Source of the DNA: Sarocladium kiliense
Taxonomy: Eukaryota > Ascomycota > Sordariomycetes > Hypocreales > Sarocladiaceae
Length of the DNA: 64,000 bases
NCBI GenBank assembly: GCA_030734395.1
Contig: JAUZTG010000044.1
Location: forward strand, 1,550,001-1,614,000
Direction: 5' to 3'
Shown: one piece after another, positions 55,857 through 64,000 of the stretch
Layout: each line of letters begins with the position of its first letter
Position numbering within the stretch: position 1 is the stretch's first letter
Notes under the pieces: generated by a model
Told to the model about the DNA's origin: nothing
Database searches by the model: none
Seen by the model: the letters and a program-made list of their open reading frames with translations, nothing else
Made by a program: the position numbers and the translations under genes

Positions 55857-57150
55857 CGAGCTCTGACCACGCTCCCCAATCAACAGCTAACTGTTTCCAA
55901 GCCGAGCTGAGTTTGACCTTTCTCCTCCTGAGCCCATAGCTTCATTCTTAGCGCGAGTCACACAACTTTCGTTTTCGGAGCTCATGGTGCCCAATACCTT
56001 GCGCGCCTACGGTTTCATACTCGACAAAGCTTGACCTTCCCCGCACACACGCCGTCCTTTGGGACCTAAACAACTGCCAACCAATTGACAGCGACTGCGT
56101 GTCCCTCGCGCATTTTCTCCCCGTCCCCCACCCTTTCTCGCTAGCCCGTCACTCAGGTAAACATCCTTGCTGGCCAATATGCGTTTCCATGCCGGCACAT
56201 CTGCCTCTTGCAACCACCCTAGTCTGTCTCGTCGCATCTCCTGTTTCGACCCGCAGTTCTTCATGGCGCGATGCAAGCTGCACCAACCAGTCCCTCAACA
56301 CGTTGCTCGTTCGCTGGATCTCTTTACGGCATCAAATAATCTTCCGAGCGACCATGGCTCCTGTTCTCCACAATCAGAGATACGTTGGCTCGGTCAACCC
56401 TGGTTACTAGCGTGATCTGTTCTCCCGACTTGGAAATCCGGCACGGCTCCGTATCATCCAGCACCTCAAACGAAAATGGACCTGTGTCATGTTCTTGATG
56501 TCCAGCCTCCCCCACGCTCCTATTACCGTTTTCGTCACTTCGCTCCCAGCTCCGTCCCTTCTTTTCTCTGAGCGTGGTTACCAGGAAGACCGCACTAGCC
56601 GAACAAGCAGGTCACGACTCACAGATCACATGTCTATCCCCAGCAAGGTACCGTTCTCGCGTCCTGCAATGTTATTCATCTCAGGGTAGATCTGGGACGC
56701 TTATCCGGGCGGTCGTTCTAGCGGGTCCTCCACCGTAGTGGTTGATCGTATCTGGTCGAAAGAGGAATGATTGCCCGCGTCTCAATGTTGAAGGTTCCTA
56801 ATTACAATTCTCAGTGTCAGGTCTGCGTGTCCTAAAAGCTGTGGGCTAGTGTGAAGCCATGCAGAGCCGAGACTCATCTTCCGCGACAAATCTATCTCGG
56901 ACCGAAAGGTTATCCAGAACCCGAATTTCCACTTGAACAGCCTGGCGATACATCCTTACAGAATCATTGAACCGAAGTCGTACTAATGGAAACAAGCCAC
57001 AAATTTGAGTCGACACCCGCTATCGGGTTACTTGAAGCTCAAAGTTGGAGAAATTCGAAGTTCGCGAGGCAAAAAGAGGTAAGCTTATATTACTTGCTGG
57101 AGAAATCTCTTGTTGAGAACTTACGCACCCTGGCCTACGCCCGAGCTTTA

Positions 57151-58016
57151 TCATGTACCTGTTACATAGTTCAAGGACGACAACAGACGCTTGCCATGCT
57201 CAAGCAACATTTCCCCTCCCGAATAGCTTAGATTCAATGGTTTCCTTCCAATACATAGGAGATCACTATCTCCTTTCTCAAAGATGTGTTCCTCCTCCAT
57301 CTCTTGACCTGCAGGCTCATTCGCCGGCATCTCAGCAGTACGAGTCTCTTTCCGAGCCGACTAGTTCAGACTTGCTCTTTGGTATCTCTGTATATTCGAG
57401 CTGTTGGGATGTGCTCTTTAGGTCCAGTACAAGTACGTCTTCCTCCACTTCCGTTACCTATCACTTCTGTCTTTGTCGATGCAGCCAGATGCCAGGTCTG
57501 AGAAGAACGCCGATGCCTGCTACACCTCCAAATACCTTACCGGTAATCCACGCCTGCTCAGTCGAAGCTTTCGGTTTTGGTGTTGGTGATGGCGAGGTCG
57601 GCTGTGGGGTCCGAGATGGGCGAGGGATGGTGCACTTGTCGCATCGTCCATCTTGATCCAGCCTTGCTCGGAAAGTAAGTCTCTGGGATCAACAAAGTCG
57701 CAAGCCCACTTTCTGAGTTCGTGTACACGAACGGGAAATTCGCTGCGTTTGATAATCCTGTTGCTTCAGAAGTTAGCTGAATAGGAGTGTCGATTGAGGG
57801 CTTTACCGTTCCAGTTGGCAACTGTAAGGTGGTCGCACCCAGGCTATCACAGGAATCTAAAAAGGAATTGATACAGTTCTGGCGGCACATCTCGCTCCCA
57901 TTGCTTGAGTTGCTTTCGATGCATCTTTTACAGGTATCGAGGGCGGCATGATGCCCAACATCTTCTTCACACAGCGCGATAGTTCTGCCTATGCCCTGCG
58001 CTACCAAGACCGCAGC
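57151..58016 (-). pseudogene. Probable decayed single-pass membrane protein gene
   Basis: Pieces of one protein appear in order on the minus strand but in different frames. First, after a TAG acceptor at 58017, a cysteine-rich ectodomain (LDTCKRCIESNSS, GSEMCRQNCINSFLDSC). A plausible 49-base intron follows (57806-57758, GTAAAG donor, CTAAC branch site, ACAG acceptor), but reading on after it meets a TGA at 57692-57690. Next comes RCDKCTIPRP, a T/P/S stalk and a membrane-like segment (WITGKVFGGVAGIGVLL) with a basic stop-transfer, ending at 57461. Then tail pieces LEYTEIPKSKSELVGSE and AEMPANEPAGQEMEEEH in two further frames. Cys-rich ectodomain, stalk, helix and acidic tail is the layout of fungal wall-sensor-like proteins. 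No start or signal peptide could be joined. A fast-evolving intact gene with unusual introns, or sequencing errors, remain possible. Confidence 0.4.
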
Positions 58017-60030
58017 CTAGTCACGAACGGCGGATCAGATCATGAAAGAAGAGCTCACAGTTGTGAGGGGTATCATTACCTCAAATGTCAATGCACATGG
58101 ATGGCACTGGCTCGGACATGGTCGGGAAGTGTAGGCGCATGCTCACGACAATAAGACCAGGGTCGACTCCGATGAAGTAGGCGAGACATCACGCGAAAGA
58201 GGGGTCATTGCCCAGATGCGAACATAGTTTTGAGTCGTCGCGGGAGTCGTCGCGGGAGCATTTTCCTGAGGGCCGCAACTGAAAGATACTCTGCAGAGGT
58301 GACGGGATGCTGTAGCTTTAATCGGTAGCCTGATGTTGGGCTCGATCATGCGAAGGTGCACAGGCGAGCGCTCATCACTATGTATGGCTCAGATGCTGGT
58401 AGAATAGCATCGAGAGACCTGGGAGACATGTGACGAATGGCTCAAATGAATATACGCGAGCTGCTCATGATAGGTCCGGAGACGCATTCTGGTGGTCAGA
58501 TGTGTGCATCAACTACGACCTCGTAGCGAGAGTCATTTACAGCCGGCTGAGGCTATAGCTACGAGATACGCTTGGGGGCTATCTTCGCTACTTCACGGAC
58601 ACACATGCTCAGATGGGGCCTTCTGGAAGTTTCCGCCTTAGGTTCACCAGGCCCAGATGATATGGTGCATGCCAAGATAGAGTCTTCACTACTGGCCAGG
58701 ACCTTCGCAATGGCACGAGGTTGTAAAGCCTCGCAGTCGGACACCAAAGCTGGGTTGTAGCTTAAGAAAGCAAGCGACCAATCGTCAACAATACAAGGAT
58801 GAATGCCACAATAGCGTCTTCCTATATTTGCGTCTCTTTCAATATCAACTCCCAGTATAGTTGCCCAATATGAAAAGCTGATCTATCTCTCACCAATATC
58901 CAAGACCCATTACCCAGCCCCCAAAACCCCAACCCATTGCTATTGGTGCGGCCATAACCCATCTCTCATGCAACGTTCCCAAGATTCCCATAGGGCCATC
59001 CCTCTCTCCTCCTCCTCGGAGCTACCCCACCAGCCAACCTCATTTGACTTTGTTTGGTTTCGTCCTTGTGAAGTTGCATCGTTTCGGCGGGCGCATGACA
59101 CCACTTCCTCGCTTGTCGCCGTGACTACAGGGGTCCGAACTCGGATGCACTTGGGGTGGGAGAGGACAGGCAAGCTAGGGCTCGGTGGTTGCCGGTTGCC
59201 GATCCTTTCCCATCTGCTGGGTTCAAGATGATCTGGAGCCGCTTCGCACTAGGTTATCTTTATTTTTCTTGGGGGATTCATATACTTCAAACGTGGAGTC
59301 CGCGGGGTTGGGCAATGCGACCTTGGGGAAGTGCAGCACCTTGTCAAGGAGGAGTAGGTTGCTAGCTTCTTCTTTCAATGAGGCGGTTCTTTGTGGTGAG
59401 GGTTTGGGCTTTGCATGATCTTCCTCGTCCGATCTCCGCACGCACGTACGTATAACTATGCAGTGTTGCATTGATGGCAGTCAGTTTTGTGGTACGAGCT
59501 TTTTTGACACGGCACACATCTTGAGGTCACACTATGGAATGCGTAGATTACTTGTGCCGGCTAAGAATCACGGCAGCGGCTATTCTCCCGACGGCACGTG
59601 CTGATCTCTGGCTCCAGAACTTGGACGCAGATTGTGTGCGTCGAGAGCCGAGGGATTGAAGTCCTGGATCATTGATATCGGGTAGGTCATGGCGCAAAGC
59701 ATGGTTGTCCTACAGCTTGCAGCGGGTGCGCTGCGTTAGCTAGAGACTGATTCATGCAAACAGTAAAACGGCTTTGCATGTCTTCATGCATGGAGAAGGT
59801 ATTGAAGACCGGGTTCTCCGCATTCACTTAATCGAAGTTTAGCATGCTGGTTTAGGTTGTTTCTCGATTCACGCATGACGAACATCTGTAATCAAACCTC
59901 TCGCGAAGATCTGGGTAGAGCATACAACTTCATGCGTTTCGAGTTCGATAAGAATTTCCACCAACGAACAGCAAACATTGAAACGCTTCTTATCGTGCAA
60001 AGTTCCATGAGCTGGGTCATACGCATCGTC
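58017..60030. other. 2 kb without a gene
   Basis: Only short frames on both strands, none with recognisable features. A 12-base direct repeat is listed separately. Confidence 0.55.
58234..58258. repeat. 12-base direct repeat GTCGTCGCGGGA x2
   Basis: Two adjacent perfect copies of GTCGTCGCGGGA in non-coding sequence. Confidence 0.7.
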
Positions 60031-60915
60031 TCAGCCTTTCAGCGAGTATCCAACATCCCCGCTCTCGCTGCCCAGCTTGATCAATCGGTCTCGCATCTCT
60101 TCGGCTCTCTTCACCAGCGACGGGTCCAGCTTAGACAAGTCAATGTCCTTGACCCAGTCTCCAACGCCATGCTGGAGTACATTCCTCGCGCGGTGCTTAC
60201 TCCCGTTTACATGGCCCACTGATCCATGTAGGGTAACTCTCTCCTTGGTGGAATCGTAGGCGCCTCTGTGGAGGATGTTATTGTTGTAGAAGACAATGTC
60301 GCCTCGTAGCATCTGGACGACCTGCTGGCCTGGTAGTTCATCGTATGGGCCAGCAGCACGCTCGATGTCTGTACGGGCGCGACGGTGGGAGCCAGGAACG
60401 ACGATCAAAGAGTTGTCAGCGTAGAGGCTGAGGTTGTACTGAACGTGCCAGGACGGCTGATTCAGTCTCTCTAGTTCTTCTTCCGCAGTGGCCTCGGCGG
60501 GGATGTCGTCCCTGTGCCACTTGAGTTCGAAGTCCTTGTCTGGGCGAATGAGCATATTGAACAACTCCATGACCAAGTCGTCATCCGTGCAATCCATCAG
60601 CATCTTTGCGAACTGAAGGAGCTCCTCGGAGAAATAAAGGCTGGTGTACTCCTCGTTAAAAGGGCAAGAGGGCTTCATCAGATGCTGGACGCCCCAGACT
60701 CCTTGAGTGGTAGCATCTGCCGGATCCCACGGCGGGAACTGCTTCCCAACTGTTCGCACATGAGGCCAAATGCCGGCGCGGGCGCGCTTCTCGACTGCCT
60801 CGGCGATGGCTTGCAGACGGAGGACATGGGCCGAGTTGAGGGTCATGCTGAGCAAAACATATCCATCGCTCTCAAGTTTGGCGCGGAGACTCTGCGGGTC
60901 GTACACAGAGCCCAT
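60031..60915 (-). CDS. Phytanoyl-CoA dioxygenase family Fe(II)/2-oxoglutarate oxygenase
   Basis: Soluble non-haem iron oxygenase that uses 2-oxoglutarate and oxygen to hydroxylate an unknown substrate. Single exon, 294 residues starting MGSVYDPQSLRAKLESDGYV. The iron-binding H-x-D is in FELKWHRDDIP at about residue 134, the distal histidine in NNNILHRGAYDS at about 214, and the 2-oxoglutarate-binding arginine in KERVTLHGS. LIVVPGSHRRARTDIE is the usual family loop. Full length, no targeting signal, so probably cytosolic rather than the peroxisomal phytanoyl-CoA hydroxylase itself. Similar fungal enzymes act in secondary metabolism or detoxification, but no partner genes adjoin it. Confidence 0.9.
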   Translation of the reverse strand: MGSVYDPQSLRAKLESDGYVLLSMTLNSAHVLRLQAIAEAVEKRARAGIWPHVRTVGKQFPPWDPADATTQGVWGVQHLMKPSCPFNEEYTSLYFSEELLQFAKMLMDCTDDDLVMELFNMLIRPDKDFELKWHRDDIPAEATAEEELERLNQPSWHVQYNLSLYADNSLIVVPGSHRRARTDIERAAGPYDELPGQQVVQMLRGDIVFYNNNILHRGAYDSTKERVTLHGSVGHVNGSKHRARNVLQHGVGDWVKDIDLSKLDPSLVKRAEEMRDRLIKLGSESGDVGYSLKG

Positions 60916-61466
60916 CGCAATCGCTTACGGACGGGCTTCCAATGGTATCAACAAGATGCGGCGATGGCGGCCGCGAGAGACTGGGCTGATTCTTGTCGTG
61001 TCTTGCTATGCAGGCTCTTGATGTTTCTGACTTTTGAGATAGAGTGATGGCGATGTATTTTTCTCAGCTGTCTTGGATGGGGAAGATGATGATGTTGTTG
61101 GGGGTCCCACCAGCGCTGTGTCCTCGTCTATCACCTGCCCCTCACTGATGTTACGTGTGATGTAGTGCAGTGTGGTGTAATGATCGTCAGCACATCCGAT
61201 CGGCTCATGCACCTTGGAGAAGGCTATTGGTCATGAAATGTCGATTGCCGAAGCCATGCAATGCCGTGCTGTACAAAAAGTGTTACTGAAGAATTACTTG
61301 AAAATTTACAATCTTGCGGCGTGCTGCATTTACATGTTAGTCACGAGTCACCCAGCATCGAAGCTCAATTTAGCGAATGAGTGCAAAACAATCTTATTGA
61401 TTTACTTACTTACTTACCTGGTACAATCTTGCTGATGTGAGTTCATCCAAACACCAAGAAAACACT
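60916..61466. other. Upstream region of the PhyH gene
   Basis: 551 bases between the dioxygenase start and the stop of the next gene on the same strand. Contains a short TTAC repeat near 61403-61416. No gene seen. Confidence 0.55.
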
Positions 61467-63089
61467 CTAGCACTCTGTTGCCGAGATGATGGTGTCGCGA
61501 ACTAGGCCGTAGCTATCGACAAGGTACCATGCGTCTGGGTCGATATAGCAGACGAAGTCTCCCCATTTGTCGACCTTGATCCTCCGAGCCTTCTCCGTCA
61601 GGGCATCGAACTCGAAGTAGTCAGGTTCGTGGATATCATATCGGCGAGGAACGTACCTGTGTCCCATGTTTGGCGTGTCCGCAGCATGTTCGCTTGGAAC
61701 GGCGTACCTCAACACGACCTTTGACGCATTGGGCAGCCTTTGTGCAAACCTCACAATCTCCTTCTTTGCCTCCTGCGTCGCGATGGTTGCCCAATTGTGG
61801 TCTGATGTCTCTGTCAGGTTGCAGTCGAAGGTGCAGCAATGGACGACGCGGGGACTTTTGAATCGACCCTGAGGCATAATCATGTTCACGATGATCTCCT
61901 TGAGCTTGGGGAGCATCACCTCCGGTGGCGGCTCTTGTTCCTCGTCCAGTTCTGGGGAAAGATCCGCAAAAATCCCGTCCTCGTCGTCGTCATCGTCCAC
62001 GATATGAGGGTACATTGCCTTGAGCCACGGTCGGGTCTCATGTTCCCAGTCACGGAAGAGACTCGGACACACACTCCTGAGTCGGAGGTGAAGCACCTCC
62101 AGACGTGGAAGAACCGCGTTAACTCCAGTGCAAACGTGTCGCGTGAAGCTGTCAAACAAGTGAGAATCGGATCGGTTCGGTTCGTGAGCCTCGTCGTCAT
62201 CGAGCCCTATAGCCATACCTTCGTCAAGATAGAAGAGCGGGTCGAGCATGCCGTCGATTTCGTTCTGCTCGCTCCAGCGGGTTTTTCTGCGCGCCAAACC
62301 TGGAATATCCAAGATGAGGACTGACAAATTTGAGGGTATTGGTTCTCTTCTCAGACCACCAATAGCACCCAGCATGTACCAAAGCCCCGTGTCGAAAGCA
62401 GCAACTTGACGGCGGTGTATCCCCCATGGTTCCCGCATCTTGACCTCGAATTGTTCGAGTCGGGGGAGATCTGACAGATAGGATAGGCGGTACAGACCCC
62501 AAAAGAGACCGTCCTGAGGATCCCATGGCTCTCCGCGCTTCGGTGGGATGTGGAAGCGCTTCCAGTTCCGGTCAGCCTTCAAGTCGTCGATGTGTCGACG
62601 TGAGAATATGTCAGGATAGTCGCTACTATCGCAGTCCCCTGGCACGAACTGATACCTACGCAACATTGAGTCGAGATTGAGGGTGCAATTTCGAAGGTAT
62701 GTGTCGAGCTGGTTGTAAGCGTGCTGCCGATACACCGGCTCTGCTGTGTTAAAGCCATGATCCCAGGGAGTGTTGGGATGGGAAATCCTACCGATGCTCA
62801 TGTTGTTATACATTACGGGCAAGGCAGCCGAGTACCATTCTCTGCAGATGGTCAGTCTTCGGACGTTTTCGCAGAAGAACTCTGACCCAAGGGCCTGTAC
62901 AACCATGATCCTGATTTCTGCTGGCAGAAGATGGAAAGGGAAACCCTCGTAGCGAGGGCCAGCCTGCGCTCGATTCACCATCACGAAGCCATCTTCACTG
63001 CTAGCTTTCCTCTTGAAGAGTGAAAGGCTTCCAAGGCTGTTGAATGTGCCTTGGACAAGGTTGTTCCAACTGCGGTTCGGGTTCGCCAT
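61467..63089 (-). CDS. F-box-like orphan protein
   Basis: Single exon, 540 residues. A leader of about 45 residues precedes an F-box-like segment (FPFHLLPAEIRIMVVQALGS, then RRLTICREWYSAALPVMYNN, about residues 50-100), a pattern common in lineage-expanded fungal F-box proteins. The remainder has no named domain but contains leucine-spaced segments (LSVLILDIPGLARRK, LPRLEVLHLRLRSV, LPKLKEIIVNMIMP) like degenerate leucine-rich repeats, and an acidic run (VDDDDDEDGIFADL). It probably binds Skp1, with an unknown substrate. The start at 63089 (MANPNRSWNN) is the first ATG of the frame. No introns detected. Confidence 0.8.
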   Translation of the reverse strand: MANPNRSWNNLVQGTFNSLGSLSLFKRKASSEDGFVMVNRAQAGPRYEGFPFHLLPAEIRIMVVQALGSEFFCENVRRLTICREWYSAALPVMYNNMSIGRISHPNTPWDHGFNTAEPVYRQHAYNQLDTYLRNCTLNLDSMLRRYQFVPGDCDSSDYPDIFSRRHIDDLKADRNWKRFHIPPKRGEPWDPQDGLFWGLYRLSYLSDLPRLEQFEVKMREPWGIHRRQVAAFDTGLWYMLGAIGGLRREPIPSNLSVLILDIPGLARRKTRWSEQNEIDGMLDPLFYLDEGMAIGLDDDEAHEPNRSDSHLFDSFTRHVCTGVNAVLPRLEVLHLRLRSVCPSLFRDWEHETRPWLKAMYPHIVDDDDDEDGIFADLSPELDEEQEPPPEVMLPKLKEIIVNMIMPQGRFKSPRVVHCCTFDCNLTETSDHNWATIATQEAKKEIVRFAQRLPNASKVVLRYAVPSEHAADTPNMGHRYVPRRYDIHEPDYFEFDALTEKARRIKVDKWGDFVCYIDPDAWYLVDSYGLVRDTIISATEC

Positions 63090-64000
63090 TTTGACAGCCT
63101 CAGTGGTAGTTGATACAGTGTTGTGAAGATGGCGGGAGGTGATGGTTGATGGGCGAGATGGCTGGGGAGTTGAGGATTTGGATGAGCATCCTAAGGAATT
63201 ATATACTGGTCACAGTTTGCTCGGAGGCCTTTCTTCGTAGCTATAGCATGTCACCATTCGTAGAGCGCATATTGAATTGCAACAGGTTTATCTGTAACGC
63301 GGCTGCACAACTCATTGAAAGGGCTTGATATCGCTGATGATCTATTACAGTCGCTCTAGCCCAATCTTCTTCTTTCGATTGCTCAGAATATCCTATTATT
63401 TGTTTCACGTCTTGGATACCAGCATATTCCGCTTCAATGGCCAACCCTTCCGCTTGGCCACCTGTTGTCCCGTTGAGCATGTCAACAAAGAATCAAGCTC
63501 CTCAAAGCCTTGCAAAGTCAACAAAGAGCTTTACATATTGTCGGTTGCATCTCCCACTCGACGAAACGATCGAAGCTAACAGACATGGCAGATTGTTCTT
63601 GGATGACGTGCACTTTGAGTTTTCACGTCGGACGTTGATTCAATGTACAGTAGATGCAGGCGGTGCGATGGAAGATTATCAGGTGGATTGTACAGTATGG
63701 TACAGTCAACACTTAAGAAGTGCGCCACTGTGTCGAGATACCGCAGCTCTTTGCGTTCCGGTGTCAGTCTCAAATCCATGCAGTTGGTTGGCGTCACTAC
63801 ACATGATAGCCACCACGGGTACTGTAGACTCTACGTAAATCAACATTTCGGAAACCCCACAGCACTATAGTCGTATTAAACAGAATCGCTTCATATTATG
63901 CATGTGGCTTGAATATCTACGAGGTTGGATCACTCGTCAGAGTCCACAGCCTCTCCCCATCTATCAATTGCCCTTTGCCTCGTCTTGCCCGTCAGCGCAT
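63090..64000. other. Upstream region of the F-box-like gene, window end
   Basis: About 900 bases with only short, overlapping frames. Any gene at the right edge is not recognisable from what is visible. Confidence 0.5.

Larger units (their letters stand above)
53471..57150. other. Long gene-poor region upstream of the transcription factor
   Basis: About 3.7 kb with many short overlapping frames on both strands and none with a domain, signal peptide or splice-supported extension. The minus-strand part nearest 53471 is open for another 180 codons and probably forms the leader of the transcription factor mRNA. Several short tandem repeats lie here (listed). The size fits an extended regulatory region. 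Confidence 0.5.

Noticed and set aside
57153..57656. 167-codon plus-strand frame opposite the decayed membrane protein gene
   Set aside because: The opposite strand shows an ordered set of recognisable segments; this frame looks like their shadow.
1..64000. CRISPR array or prokaryotic operon structure
   Set aside because: The genes are intron-bearing eukaryotic genes, and no regularly spaced direct repeats were found.

Overview
The window comes from the nuclear genome of a filamentous ascomycete (Pezizomycotina). The evidence is short GT-AG introns of roughly 45-75 bases, often with a CTAAC- or CTGAC-like branch site, gene families such as CreC, CreD and a C2H2 plus fungal_trans regulator, and core genes with typical Pezizomycotina insertions. 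A Dothideomycete is my best guess, but nothing here proves the class. I joined exons by hand, checking reading phase and protein family continuity. No rRNA, convincing tRNA, intact transposon or CRISPR array was seen.

Region 1 (1-34.8 kb) is conserved core genome. In order it holds: a creD-type arrestin (partial, -), creC WD40 protein (-), the mitochondrial Rho GTPase GEM1 (+), the mRNA cap methyltransferase ABD1 (-), a 14-helix-type MFS transporter (-), proteasome lid subunit RPN7 (+), alanine aminotransferase (-), mitochondrial ribosomal protein bL33m (+, tiny exons), a 1170-residue coiled-coil protein of unknown role (-), a small single-pass membrane protein (+), the nucleolar WD40 protein ENP2 (-) and Mediator subunit MED13 (+). 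creC and creD, two genes of the same ubiquitin-linked carbon catabolite repression network, lie on the same strand with one 3.6 kb spacer between them.

Region 2 (35.7-45.7 kb) is accessory. It holds four orphan genes arranged P1(-) A(+) P2(-) B(+). A and B align without gaps over 109 residues (32 identities counted by hand), and P1 and P2 share several blocks. The two divergent pairs repeat with a period of about 4.9 kb, so a two-gene unit seems to have been duplicated in tandem. All four look like degenerate retropepsin-fold proteins without a canonical D-T-G motif. A and B also share a TATAAA plus an 11-base element upstream. A cytochrome P450 follows and converges on gene B with only 72 bases between stops. 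This cluster is the most novel thing in the window.

Region 3 (46.2-64 kb) holds an F-box plus WD40-like protein (+), a nitronate monooxygenase (-), a large C2H2/fungal_trans transcription factor with a polyglutamine tract (-), a gene-poor stretch of about 6.5 kb containing what looks like a decayed single-pass membrane protein gene (-), a phytanoyl-CoA dioxygenase family enzyme (-) and an F-box-like orphan (-).
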